Of a stretch of DNA of 64,000 nt, positions 49,770 to 59,279 are shown piece by piece. Made by a program: the position numbers and the translations under genes. Every line of letters starts with the position of its first letter. Within the stretch, counting starts at the first letter, position 1. A model generated the notes under the pieces. That model saw nothing but the letters and a program-made list of their open reading frames with translations. It had not been told where the DNA came from and searched no databases. The DNA comes from Anaerobacillus alkalidiazotrophicus (GTDB lineage Bacteria > Bacillota > Bacilli > Bacillales_H > Anaerobacillaceae), in the NCBI RefSeq assembly GCF_001866055.1, contig NZ_MLQS01000019.1, positions 62,001 through 126,000 on the forward strand. Reading direction: 5' to 3'.

Positions 49770-50741
49770 ATGAAATACAAAATAGGCTTTCGAACCATCA
49801 AAACAGCTGCTGCAGTCTCTATTGCGATTACGATTGGTCAATATTTTGATTTGCAGTTTTATGTTTTTAGCGCAATCATTACGATACTTTGCGTTCAAAC
49901 ATCGAAGAAAAAATCATTAGAGAGCGCCTCAGCTAGGTTTATGGCCTGTATGCTTGCAATACCTTTTACGTATGTTTTTTTCGAAGGTATAAGTTTTTCT
50001 CCTCCAGTTATCGGACTCTTACTACTATTTTTTATCCCTACAACTGTTTTTCTTAAAATTAACGAAGGAGTGGTAACGAGTACGGTTATTATTTTGCATA
50101 TTTATCTGACTGGGCATGTTTCTTGGTCAATTGTATTAAATGAAATTGCCTTGGTATTAATAGGAGTAGGATCGGCGTTGTTAGTAAATCTATATATGCC
50201 TAACTTAGAAAGGCAGTTACAAAAGAAACAAGAAGAAGTTGAAACGAACATCCAACATATTATTAGTGAGATCGCTGAATATTTAAGGACCAATCAAAAG
50301 CTTTGGACAGAACAAGAAATTACAGATTGTGTAAAGGGAATTAGAGAGGCAAAATCTCTTGCTTATCGAAATTTAGAAAATCAACTTTCTAAAAAAGATG
50401 ATTATTATTATCGGTATTTCACCATTCGAGAAAAGCAAATGGAAATAATAGAGAGATTAATACTTAATATGGAACATATTCACCCAATGGTAGAACAACG
50501 ATATCTTATTGCTGACTTTATTGAATTTGTTAGCTCCTATTTCCACTCAGATACAGACAAGACTATTTGTCTTAAAAAACTCAAACGAGTGGAAGAAGAT
50601 TTCAAAAAAGTTCCTCTACCAGAAACTTGGGAGACATTTGAAGCTAGAGCACATTTACTACTAATAGTAAGAGAATTAGAGTATTATCTTTCTATTACAA
50701 CCAAAATGAATGCCAGTCGTAAAAAATTGGCATATAATTAA
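49770..50741 (+). CDS. Aromatic acid exporter family protein (YqjA-like)
   Basis: The 323-residue protein has an N-terminal membrane region of about four to six helices (FRTIKTAAAVSIAITIGQYF to EIALVLIGVGSALLVNLYM) and a cytoplasmic helical C-terminal domain (about 150-320). This is the layout of the ArAE_1/DUF939 family that includes Bacillus YqjA. The family is related to FUSC-type efflux proteins; the exported substrate is unknown. ATG 49770 follows AAGGAG. Confidence 0.82.
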   Translation: MKYKIGFRTIKTAAAVSIAITIGQYFDLQFYVFSAIITILCVQTSKKKSLESASARFMACMLAIPFTYVFFEGISFSPPVIGLLLLFFIPTTVFLKINEGVVTSTVIILHIYLTGHVSWSIVLNEIALVLIGVGSALLVNLYMPNLERQLQKKQEEVETNIQHIISEIAEYLRTNQKLWTEQEITDCVKGIREAKSLAYRNLENQLSKKDDYYYRYFTIREKQMEIIERLILNMEHIHPMVEQRYLIADFIEFVSSYFHSDTDKTICLKKLKRVEEDFKKVPLPETWETFEARAHLLLIVRELEYYLSITTKMNASRKKLAYN

Positions 50742-50892
50742 ATTATTTGGAATATGATTTAAAAGTAATGGTGCAGAGATTTTCTCTGGACCTTATTTTA
50801 ATGGATTTTGCACATGATTTTACGGCTTATTAATAGGCTTCTAGCGATGAAAGTGGTAAAATAAAAAAAATAGAACAAAGGGAGAACAGAGT

Positions 50893-51201
50893 ATGATCAA
50901 TAAAAAAGATGTAATAGCACGTAGAATATTTGGATGGAGTCTAAATAGTTCAGGTAAGTGGTTCGACCTTGAAAAACGGACTTTCATTAGCGATTCAGAA
51001 TTTAAGCCTGATCAAAATCTAGATCAAGCGATACTTATCGTAGAAAGACTACAACAGTTCGGATTTACATACACTAAGAAAAGTGATTTTGAGGTTGGTT
51101 TTAACGACATATACGGAACGGGAAACACACTAGCAGAAGCGATCACTAATGCAGCGTATCAACTAGCAGAAAATAGCTCAATATCTGATGATTGGCTATA
51201 A
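50893..51201 (+). CDS. Phage ABA-sandwich domain-like small protein
   Basis: The 102-residue protein has IARRIFGWSLNSSGKWFD near its start, a central DQAILIVERLQQFGF helix and TLAEAITNAAYQLAE near its end. This order resembles the phage ABA-sandwich (BC1872-type) domain of phage-derived proteins. No other phage gene is nearby. ATG 50893 follows AAAGGGAG. Confidence 0.65.
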   Translation: MINKKDVIARRIFGWSLNSSGKWFDLEKRTFISDSEFKPDQNLDQAILIVERLQQFGFTYTKKSDFEVGFNDIYGTGNTLAEAITNAAYQLAENSSISDDWL

Positions 51202-51220
51202 TCATACATGAAACAACATT

Positions 51221-51270
51221 AACCAAAACTCATGCATCTTTTTTAAAATGTGTGAGAGTTTTGGTTATTT
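51221..51270 (+). terminator. Rho-independent terminator
   Basis: AACCAAAACTC pairs with GAGAGTTTTGGTT across a 20-nt loop, followed by T residues. Confidence 0.75.
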
Positions 51271-51345
51271 TTATTAATCTAGTCATAGTTTGTTGACGAT
51301 TACGCTTTATTTTTAAACGGCTAATGATTACAAAAGGAGAGTAAG

Positions 51346-52055
51346 ATGGGAAGATCTTTAGAACAAAAACGTAAAAGACTAAAAAGAAAACAACGATTAA
51401 AAGACGCTAAAAAGAATTGGCTAACACAAACAATAACTTCAAAAAATATCTTGCCATCCTATTGTCAGTGGTATGGCGTTGATAAGCTTTGTGCATTAAT
51501 AGAGTTAGAAATGCTTGGTCACTCTTTCAGTGAAGAATATAAACAAAATATTATGAAAGAAATAGAAGAAAAAAGATCTCAAAAAAAAAAGCACGTAAAA
51601 GAAAACATCAACCATATTTGGAGGATGATTTTGATTCAGACGAAATGTTTGCCTTTATCGTAGATTATACTGAAGGGGGAGCGCCTATTGGGATTACTCA
51701 CGAGGAATGGGATAAAACGGAAAATTTGAACCGTGTTCCGCCTGATTTGCTTAATAATGAGGTTATGATCAAGTTGCCAAAAAGCACAACTAAATTAATT
51801 CGGCAACTTGATCATAACCAACCTCTAGAAAATTTAGTTCAATATTCAATCGCTATTACTTTGTATGTCTCAAAATCTCTTTCCTTATCGGAGGCAGCGA
51901 CTGTAGCTGGGCTTAACTTTACTGACTTTATTAACCTATTAACTTCAAATCATATCCCTTGGAATACAGATTTAGAAGACAGTCATTTTGACCATCAATC
52001 AAGTTTACAGTCATTAATATTTGAGGAGGCCAGTTATAACCATAAAGAAGAGTAG
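51346..52055 (+). pseudogene. Hypothetical gene split by a frameshift at an A10 run (UPF0175-like C-terminus)
   Basis: The first frame (51346-51663) encodes a basic N-terminus MGRSLEQKRKRLKRKQRLKD. After the ten-A run at 51581-51590 the coding signal continues one frame away as ARKRKHQPYLEDDFDSDEMF to TAA 52055, and the downstream part has no good start of its own. Merged, this gives one protein of about 236 residues whose C-terminus has LSLSEAATVAGLNFTDFINL, the helix-turn-helix pattern of the UPF0175 family. The break could be a true mutation, a homopolymer sequencing error, or transcriptional slippage that restores the frame in part of the transcripts. ATG 51346 follows AAAGGAGAG. Confidence 0.7.
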
Positions 52056-52262
52056 TGGCTAAGATAGGTTAATAAATGAACGATAAGGAGAAAAATAAAC
52101 AAGAAAACGTGAAAATGGTATTCTTGATCAATATTATTAAAAGTTAACTGATGAACAAAAAAGAAAATTCCTGACTATCGTTAGATCGATGAATATAGTT
52201 AAACATGTATAAACAATAATAGATAGTTAATTCTATATAAAAAAGATAAAAGGTGGTTAATC

Positions 52263-52490
52263 ATGGATCAGTATAAAATCAAACACATGATTATAGATGA
52301 TCATTTTGATGGACAAGAATACGTAACAGCTGATTTTTCCTATAATAATAAAGATTATAGTGTAACATTCAATAAATCCGACCTTGAAACAATCAACACG
52401 TGGCTTTTTGAAGAAAACAAATCCATTCCAGCTCATTTATCAGAAAGCGTAATAGATGCAATAAGGGATGACGTTAGAAAGAGGATCTAG
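52263..52490 (+). CDS. Small hypothetical protein
   Basis: The 75-residue acidic protein begins MDQYKIKHMIIDDHFDGQEY and ends in a helix ESVIDAIRDDVRKRI. No family is recognised. ATG 52263 has AAAGGTGG upstream and the composition is coding-like. Confidence 0.6.
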   Translation: MDQYKIKHMIIDDHFDGQEYVTADFSYNNKDYSVTFNKSDLETINTWLFEENKSIPAHLSESVIDAIRDDVRKRI

Positions 52491-52508
52491 TTTAAAATGC
52501 TAGATCCT
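52483..52508 (+). terminator. Hairpin overlapping the stop codon
   Basis: GGATCTAG pairs with CTAGATCC; the T run after it is weak (TTTATGGG). It is a possible terminator. Confidence 0.5.
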
Positions 52509-52657
52509 TTATGGGTTTTGTGGAAATTACGCTTAAAGTTGTAGTTTTTCCGGGGAGTGAATTTATTATTCTAAAATACAAAATCCGATCTATAACCCCG
52601 ATATTTTTTTCATATTAAAGAAAAATAACTATATTAAAATAGATATTTTAAGGCTAT

Positions 52658-54541
52658 CTATAGTTCATATTGCGATAAAAACTTGTTTCGGTAATTACTT
52701 AACGTAAGTAGAGGCCAAATGTAGCGATAGCTATGATAATGAATGTAAAAGGCTCCTGGTAGACCAGCTCCTGTTGGATAGTCTGTCTTCCAACTGTCTT
52801 CTTGAACACTTTGAATAAGTCGCTCTATTCCTTTATCAATAATGGTAGTAGGCTGATCAAATACGGAAATGAGCGCATCCAATGCCCATGCCGTTTGCGA
52901 AGGTGTACTTGCATTAAGGGGAACATACTTTTTGTATGCGTCACTATAGCAAGACTCTCCCCACCCCCCGTCCTTATTTTGAATGGAATGTAACCAATCT
53001 ATACCTTTCGTAATGGAAGAGTGATTCTGGCTAATGCCAACAGCTCTTAACCCTGTAATAGCTGCCCACGTACCATAAATATAACAAATGCCCCAACGAC
53101 CATACCATGAACCGTTTTCTTCTTGATTTCGAACTAACCAACGAGCGCCCATTCGTATTTGTGGATAAATCACATGTAAATTCACATCATTACCTAAAAA
53201 CTCTAACGTTCTTCCAGTTAAGTCCGTTGTTGAAGGATCAATAAATGTTCGTTCCGCCTCATCAATTGGTATGAAGGTAACCATGAAGTTATCAGTGTTT
53301 CTTTCAAATGCAGCCCATCCACCATCATTATTTTGCATCGATAATACCCAATGAACACCTCTAGACCAACTATTTGAAAAATTTACATAGTTACTCGCAA
53401 GTTCATTTATTGCTCTCAAAGCTGCTGTTGTATCATCAACATCAGGATTAATGGTATTAATATCTGAAAAACCCCACCCCCCCGGAAGTGTATTCGGATT
53501 GTTAAATGCCCAGTCCCCGTATTTCGTGTGCTGTCTTGATAAAAGATAGTTACCTGCTTTTACAATCATCGGATCAAATGGTTCAACGCCAGCTTTTTGT
53601 AACGAATGACTAATTAAGGCGGTGTCCCATACGGTTGAAGTAGAATTTTCAGTATGATACCCATGTTTTGTTCTGCAAATAAGACCTTTTAGGCCGTTGA
53701 TAGCATTTACAATTACTGGATCCGTTTTTGAATAGCCAAGGGAAAGTAGAGAAAATACCATAAGGAAAGTTGCACTAAAATAACTATATAACGTTCCATC
53801 AGGTTCGATTCGCTTCAACATAAATTGTTTTGCTTGTTCAAAAGCAAGACTACGAATCTGTTTCGGTAAGTAGATAAGTTTTTTTATTTCCCTTTTTATC
53901 GTCTCAATAATGCTTTTTGAAAAATCAAGTGGACGGTCATTGAGGTGTCGCTCTCCAAGTAATTCAGATAAATTCGGAGTTTCTTTCGTTTTTAGATGGA
54001 AATCCATATTTGAAGCGATAAGGATCGGTACATAGTGAACCCGAGCATATCCGACAAGGTCATATAAACTAATTGGAGCAGAGCGAGGTAACAATATAAA
54101 TTCAATTGGAACTTGGAAAGCTTTAGGCCAAGAAATTTGTCCAGTTAAAGATAGGATAACCTTTGTTAAATCATGGGCACTTGCGAGACCACCTTTTTTC
54201 ATAATAAACGATTTCGCCTTTAGCATACGGTCTTCCTTTTCATTTACATAGCCTGAATAAAGTAACGCGAAATAAGCTTCAATTGTTGCAGAAAGATTAC
54301 CTTCTTCTTCGTCATAAAATTCCTTCCAAACACCATTAGTGCTTTGAATTGAAAGAAGTCGCTTTACTATTTTTTTTATTAGCTCCTCATCTTGATGGTT
54401 TAAAGATTTTAATAATATAATCATATAGGCATCTGTCTTTACGCCAGTTTCAAAGCAAAATCTCCAAGACCCATCAGCTTTTTGGTGAGTGCGTAATTTA
54501 TCAACTAGATAATTTATTGTGTGGTGAATAGTAGCTTTCAA
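52658..54541 (-). CDS. sqhC: Squalene-hopene/sporulenol-type triterpene cyclase
   Basis: The 627-residue class-II terpene cyclase has the catalytic DxDD motif as DVDDT at 367-371 and many QW repeats, for example QNNDGGWAAFE, QNKDGGWGESCY and QEENGSWYGRWG. Bacillus SqhC cyclises tetraprenyl-beta-curcumene to sporulenol in spores and can act on squalene. GGAGGTG favours TTG 54541; the frame opens three codons earlier within that site. It lies next to the cobalamin region but on the other strand, divergent from it. Confidence 0.92.
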   Translation of the reverse strand: MKATIHHTINYLVDKLRTHQKADGSWRFCFETGVKTDAYMIILLKSLNHQDEELIKKIVKRLLSIQSTNGVWKEFYDEEEGNLSATIEAYFALLYSGYVNEKEDRMLKAKSFIMKKGGLASAHDLTKVILSLTGQISWPKAFQVPIEFILLPRSAPISLYDLVGYARVHYVPILIASNMDFHLKTKETPNLSELLGERHLNDRPLDFSKSIIETIKREIKKLIYLPKQIRSLAFEQAKQFMLKRIEPDGTLYSYFSATFLMVFSLLSLGYSKTDPVIVNAINGLKGLICRTKHGYHTENSTSTVWDTALISHSLQKAGVEPFDPMIVKAGNYLLSRQHTKYGDWAFNNPNTLPGGWGFSDINTINPDVDDTTAALRAINELASNYVNFSNSWSRGVHWVLSMQNNDGGWAAFERNTDNFMVTFIPIDEAERTFIDPSTTDLTGRTLEFLGNDVNLHVIYPQIRMGARWLVRNQEENGSWYGRWGICYIYGTWAAITGLRAVGISQNHSSITKGIDWLHSIQNKDGGWGESCYSDAYKKYVPLNASTPSQTAWALDALISVFDQPTTIIDKGIERLIQSVQEDSWKTDYPTGAGLPGAFYIHYHSYRYIWPLLTLSNYRNKFLSQYEL

Positions 54542-54724
54542 ATTAAACACCTCCTACATACAAACGTATAGTAATAGGACGCTTATTATGCATATTTAAA
54601 CAGAAAAATTAATCTCAACATACTAAACATTTTAAAGAAAAAATTAGTTTTATTATCTATTCCTTGCAAAACGATAATAAATATTATTTAATAGATTTAG
54701 AAAATTTAATAATTTCATTTAAGA

Positions 54725-54885
54725 GTGCTTCATATTAAAATGTGAAGATAATAGGGAAATCGGTTAGAGTCCGATGCAGCCCCCGCTACTGTATTCGCTG
54801 ATGAAATTGTCTGTAACCACTGACGTTTAAGTTGGGAAGGAGGCAAGAGTAGAAAGAAGCGTAAGCCAGGAGACCTGCTTTTAAA
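54725..54885 (+). ncRNA. Cobalamin riboswitch 1
   Basis: The region has GGGAAATCGGTTAGAGTCCG, the B12-box GATGCAGCCCCCGCTACTGT, and the 3' AAGCCAGGAGACCTGCTT, in the order of adenosylcobalamin aptamers. A terminator follows at 54967. No gene lies between it and the second cobalamin aptamer, so both sit in one leader. Confidence 0.92.
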
Positions 54886-54966
54886 GTTGTTTCTTTATTC
54901 TTCGGTGGGAGGGATAGAATTCATATGATATATAAGTTATTTTACTTTATCTATTTATGTGTTCTA

Positions 54967-54997
54967 AACCCTTAACCTCTCGTTAAGGGTTTTTTAT
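54967..54997 (+). terminator. Terminator of cobalamin riboswitch 1
   Basis: CCCTTAAC pairs with GTTAAGGG, followed by TTTTTT, 80 bp after the first aptamer. Confidence 0.88.
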
Positions 54998-55000
54998 TCT

Positions 55001-55054
55001 TATTTCGCACTCTTAAGGGCAATAAATCCCCCACTGATTGAAGTTCAGCTTTAT
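55001..55054 (+). repeat. Structured repeat family A, copy 8 (short form, diverged left end)
   Basis: It has CGCACTCTTAAGGGCA then CCCCCACTGATTGAAGTTCA and TTTAT. It lies between the first riboswitch terminator and the second aptamer. Confidence 0.8.
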
Positions 55055-55084
55055 AGACATTTCAACAATTAAATATCTTACAAA

Positions 55085-55281
55085 AAGGTACGTGACCTTA
55101 AAGGTAACGTTTAAAAGGGAAGATGGTGTAAATCCGTCACGGTTCCCGCCACTGTAATGGGAAGATTCTCAAACAGTATTTAAGTTTACAGGGTCTTATG
55201 GAGTTAGTGAACCAGCTGCTCGTTTGTATAGTGGAGCAAGTCACTATCACTAACAAAGAAAAATCAGGGAACGTCACGATT
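55085..55281 (+). ncRNA. Cobalamin riboswitch 2
   Basis: It has AAGGGAAGATGGTGTAAATC, the B12-box CGGTTCCCGCCACTGTAATG, and the closing strand AACGTCACG that pairs with CGTGACCTT at the 5' end. No terminator follows. CCTTTTTAGAAAGG at 55297-55310 can hide the ribosome binding site of cbiA, suggesting translational control. Confidence 0.88.
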
Positions 55282-55321
55282 TCTGTTGCCGTTATCCCTT
55301 TTTAGAAAGGTAGGAAAGAAA

Positions 55322-56698
55322 TTGACAGAAAGACGAATAGTTATTGCAGGTACGGGTAGTGGGGTAGGAAAAACGACGATCACAATTGGATTAATGGCCG
55401 CATTACAGAAAAAGGGTTATGTGGTTCAAGGCTTTAAATGTGGACCAGATTATATCGACCCTACTTACCATACGGCTGTAACAGGAAGAAACTCTCGAAA
55501 TCTTGATAGTTGGATGTTAAATGAAGAAACCGTAAAAGGTATATTAGTAAATGGAAGTAAAGGAGCCGACATTTCAATCATTGAAGGGGTTATGGGCTTT
55601 TATGACGGAAAAGATCCAAGGAGCGATAAAGGAAGTACAGCAGACATTAGTATCTTAACAAACAGTCCAGTTATCCTTGTCGTTAATTGTTCTAGTATGG
55701 CTCGTAGTGCTGCAGCAATTGTAAAGGGATTTCAGTGTTTATCTGAAGAGGTAAACGTTGTCGGTGTGATAGCTAATCGTGTCGGAAGTATTGGACATTT
55801 TAGTCTTGTAAAAACAGCGATTGAACAAGAATGTCAAGTTCCTGTCATTGGTTATTTACAGCGAGAGTCAGATATTGAGATGCCTGAAAGACATTTAGGG
55901 TTAGTCCCTTCCATTGAACGCGGTGAGCTTGATGACTTTTTTAATCAACTTGGTGATTTAATTTTAGAAAACATCGATATTGACAAATTACTAGAAATTT
56001 CAAAAACGGAACCTTTAGAAATTGAGGAGACATTTACACTTTTAGATAAAAAAGAGGAGAAGGCTTGTCGGATAGCTGTCGCGAAAGATGCTGCTTTTAA
56101 TTTTTATTATCAGGAAAATATTGAACTTCTTGAAGCATTCGGAGCAGAAATCGTTTATTTTTCACCTTTGGCAGGTGAAGTTTTACCAGAAAATATTGAC
56201 GGTTTATATCTTGGTGGCGGGTTTCCAGAGGAATTTGTTGATGAACTTTCTAGCCATGATAACGTAAAACAATCAATAAAAACGGCAATCCAATCTGGCA
56301 TGCCAACTCTTGCTGAATGCGGTGGATTTATGTACTTAACAGAAGCAATTGAGACAACAAGTAATGAAGAATATGAAATGGTAGGGATCATTCCAGGTAA
56401 AGTAACGATGCAAATAAGACTAGCTGCTCTTGGATACCGTGAGATAACTGGAAAAAGTGGCAATTTCTTTTTACCAAATGATTTACAGGCAAAAGGACAT
56501 GAATTTCATTATTCAACCTTTCATTCAAAAAACGAAATCCCTTATGCATATGAAACAAAAGGAATGCGTGGTGTCTCACTTGAAGGTTATATGATGAAAA
56601 ATTTGGTTGCTGGTTACACTCATTTTCATTTTGCTTCTTGTCCTGAAATGGTAGAAAATTGGATACTAAAATGTAAGGAGACAAAACGATATGAGTAA
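55322..56698 (+). CDS. cbiA: Cobyrinate a,c-diamide synthase
   Basis: CbiA amidates side chains a and c of the corrin ring with glutamine and ATP. The 458-residue protein has the N-terminal P-loop VIAGTGSGVGKTTITIGLMA, FKCGPDYIDP, and a C-terminal glutaminase-like domain with the Cys in LAECGGFMYL. TTG 55322 follows AAAGGTAGGAAAG; this site is the likely target of the second riboswitch. The gene overlaps cobQ by 8 bp. Confidence 0.94.
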   Translation: MTERRIVIAGTGSGVGKTTITIGLMAALQKKGYVVQGFKCGPDYIDPTYHTAVTGRNSRNLDSWMLNEETVKGILVNGSKGADISIIEGVMGFYDGKDPRSDKGSTADISILTNSPVILVVNCSSMARSAAAIVKGFQCLSEEVNVVGVIANRVGSIGHFSLVKTAIEQECQVPVIGYLQRESDIEMPERHLGLVPSIERGELDDFFNQLGDLILENIDIDKLLEISKTEPLEIEETFTLLDKKEEKACRIAVAKDAAFNFYYQENIELLEAFGAEIVYFSPLAGEVLPENIDGLYLGGGFPEEFVDELSSHDNVKQSIKTAIQSGMPTLAECGGFMYLTEAIETTSNEEYEMVGIIPGKVTMQIRLAALGYREITGKSGNFFLPNDLQAKGHEFHYSTFHSKNEIPYAYETKGMRGVSLEGYMMKNLVAGYTHFHFASCPEMVENWILKCKETKRYE

Positions 56699-58211
56699 AG
56701 CTCTACCACTCATGATTCAAGGTACTCATTCAGATGCGGGGAAAAGTGTCATTGTGACGGCTTTTTGTAGGATATTTAAGCAGGATGGTTATCTTACTGC
56801 CCCCTTTAAATCACAAAATATGGCTCTAAATTCATATATCACTATAGATGGAAAAGAAATTGGAAGAGCTCAAGGTGTTCAGGCTGAAGCTAGTGGTGTG
56901 ATTGCTACAACCGATATGAACCCGATTTTAATTAAGCCAAATCGAGCAAATGAGTCGCAAATTGTCGTCCATGGAAAGCCGTATAAAAATATGCAAGCAG
57001 GTCAGTATCGTAGTGAATTTTTTTATCAAGGGTTACAGCTGATCGAAGAAGCTCTTACATCTTTATCTGAAAAATATGAAAGAATTGTCATAGAAGGGGC
57101 TGGTAGTCCCGCTGAAATTAACTTAAATGATCGAGAGCTTGTCAATATGCGTGTGGCAAATATGGCAGATGCCCCGGTTATTCTTGTTGGTGATATTGAT
57201 AAAGGAGGCGTTTTTGCTAGTTTAGTAGGAACTCTGCAACTTTTGTCTGCTAGTGATCGTGATCGAGTCATTGGGGTGATCATCAATAAATTCCATGGAG
57301 ACATTAAGCTTTTAGAGCCTGGTTTAACTTGGTTTGAACAATATACAGGCAAACCCGTTCTAGGAGTGATTCCTTTTTTACCAAACTTGAATATTGAAGC
57401 CGAGGATTCTGTTATTCTGGATCGATATAAACCTGGTGTAGATCAATCTAAGGACATTGATATAGCGGTTATTCAATACCCGAAAATTTCAAACTTTACA
57501 GATGTCGATCCTTTTTTTGTTGAGTCAGACTGCCATGTTCGTTTTATTACAAAAGCAGATCAATTAAAGCAGCCTGATCTCATTATTTTACCAGGAAGTA
57601 AAAATACAATTGAAGATTTACTGTTTTTGAAAAAGACCGGATTGATGGATAAAATTTTAGCTTTACATAACGATCAAAAGCCTTTCATCTTTGGGGTATG
57701 CGGTGGTTATCAAATGCTTGGCTTATCGATTGAAGACCCTTATGAAATAGAATCAAATTTTCAAATAGAAACTGGTTTAGGTTTATTGCCATTAAAAACG
57801 ACAATAACAAAGGAAAAAACAACGATTTTATCAGAAGGAACCCTTTCATTTGGAAAGTATTTTACAAAAGTATCAGGCTATGAAATTCATATGGGAAAGA
57901 CATCATTTGTAGGAGATTATGAACCGTTCATTCAGATGGAAGATAGAGAAGAAGGTTGTAAAAATGCAGATGAACGTGTTCTTGGTACGTATTTTCACGG
58001 CATTTTTCACAATGATGAGTTTAGAAAAAATCTTTTAAATCAAATACGTGCAGATAAAGGATTGCATGAAATGAATGATCGAGTGTCGTACCAACAAATC
58101 CGCGAACAAGCCTTTGATCGACTAGCTGATCATGTACGCAAGCATGTGCAATTAGACAAAATAAATGAGAAAATGAAGGAGTTTCATTTGAGGAGGAAAA
58201 CAAATGACTAA
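56691..58211 (+). CDS. cobQ: Cobyric acid synthase
   Basis: The 506-residue amidotransferase (CobQ/CbiP) has the synthetase P-loop IQGTHSDAGKSVIVTAFCR, APFKSQNMALNSY, and a C-terminal glutaminase domain with FGVCGGYQMLG. It adds the remaining four amides to adenosylcobyrinate diamide. ATG 56691 lies inside the end of cbiA and its own end overlaps cobT by 8 bp, so the genes are translationally coupled. Confidence 0.95.
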   Translation: MSKALPLMIQGTHSDAGKSVIVTAFCRIFKQDGYLTAPFKSQNMALNSYITIDGKEIGRAQGVQAEASGVIATTDMNPILIKPNRANESQIVVHGKPYKNMQAGQYRSEFFYQGLQLIEEALTSLSEKYERIVIEGAGSPAEINLNDRELVNMRVANMADAPVILVGDIDKGGVFASLVGTLQLLSASDRDRVIGVIINKFHGDIKLLEPGLTWFEQYTGKPVLGVIPFLPNLNIEAEDSVILDRYKPGVDQSKDIDIAVIQYPKISNFTDVDPFFVESDCHVRFITKADQLKQPDLIILPGSKNTIEDLLFLKKTGLMDKILALHNDQKPFIFGVCGGYQMLGLSIEDPYEIESNFQIETGLGLLPLKTTITKEKTTILSEGTLSFGKYFTKVSGYEIHMGKTSFVGDYEPFIQMEDREEGCKNADERVLGTYFHGIFHNDEFRKNLLNQIRADKGLHEMNDRVSYQQIREQAFDRLADHVRKHVQLDKINEKMKEFHLRRKTND

Positions 58212-59250
58212 CGATAGCAACTATACTATGCCCGCACTTGATAAAGATACTGGTCATCAGGTCAACGAATATATGAATACACTAACCAAGCCGCCAGGGA
58301 GCTTAGGGAGATTAGAAGAGTTAGCAAGAAATTTAGCCGAAATGACTTCAAACCCATTTCCGATTGTTACACCACCTGGGGTTATTGTATTTGCAGCGGA
58401 TCATGGTATCACTGATGAAGGCGTTTCAGCATTTCCAAAGGAAGTAACAGGTCAAATGGTGAAAAACTTTTTAGCTGGCGGTGCGGCAATTAATGTATTT
58501 AGCAAGCAAATTTCTGCTCAATTTGAAATTGTCGATATTGGTGTTGCAGCTGATATTGAAGGCGAAGCATTAATATCAAAAAAGGTTCGTTACGGAACTG
58601 GCAATTTTTCTAAAGAAAATGCAATGACTAGAGAGGAAGCAGAAAAAGCGATTGAAGTTGGTTTTGTTGAGGCAGAAAAACTTATTCAAAAAGGGATAAA
58701 ATGCCTTATTTTAGGTGAAATGGGGATTGGCAACACGACAACAAGCAGTGCGATTTTGGCTGCTATTAGTGGGAAAGAAGTACACGCGCTCGTTGGCTTT
58801 GGAACGGGCATTCCAAAGGATAAAATCATTCATAAGCAACAAGTCATTGAAGAAGCACTAAAAATAAGAAAGCCTAATCCTACTGATGCCATTGATATCC
58901 TGTCTAAAGTTGGTGGTTTAGAAATTGCCGGAATGGCAGGCGCAATGCTTGCTGCAGCGAGTAATCGAATCCCAATTCTAGTTGATGGATTTATTTGTAC
59001 CGTAGCTGCACTAGTTGCGAAATTGATTAATGCTGACGTGGCAAATTATATGATCGTTAGTCATCGCTCCGTTGAACCAGGTCATCAAACAGCAATTAAG
59101 CTTTTAGAAAAAGAGCCATTAATTGATTTAGGTTTACGTCTTGGTGAAGGAAGTGGTGCTGCGATTGCCTTTCCGATCTTACAATCTGCTACCTTAATGT
59201 TAAAAGAAATGGCCACATTTACGTCAGCAGGCGTTAGTGATAAAGCATAA
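58204..59250 (+). CDS. cobT: Nicotinate-nucleotide-dimethylbenzimidazole phosphoribosyltransferase
   Basis: The 348-residue protein activates dimethylbenzimidazole for the lower ligand. It has LTKPPGSLGRLEELARNLAE, FAADHGITDEGVSAFP, GEMGIGNTTTSSAI and ILVDGFICTVAAL, the CobT family blocks; the catalytic Glu near the C-terminus is in GLRLGEGSGAA. ATG 58204 is preceded by GAGGAGGAA. Confidence 0.95.
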   Translation: MTNDSNYTMPALDKDTGHQVNEYMNTLTKPPGSLGRLEELARNLAEMTSNPFPIVTPPGVIVFAADHGITDEGVSAFPKEVTGQMVKNFLAGGAAINVFSKQISAQFEIVDIGVAADIEGEALISKKVRYGTGNFSKENAMTREEAEKAIEVGFVEAEKLIQKGIKCLILGEMGIGNTTTSSAILAAISGKEVHALVGFGTGIPKDKIIHKQQVIEEALKIRKPNPTDAIDILSKVGGLEIAGMAGAMLAAASNRIPILVDGFICTVAALVAKLINADVANYMIVSHRSVEPGHQTAIKLLEKEPLIDLGLRLGEGSGAAIAFPILQSATLMLKEMATFTSAGVSDKA

Positions 59251-59279
59251 ATTTAAACAACGTGGAGGGAAAGAAGGAA

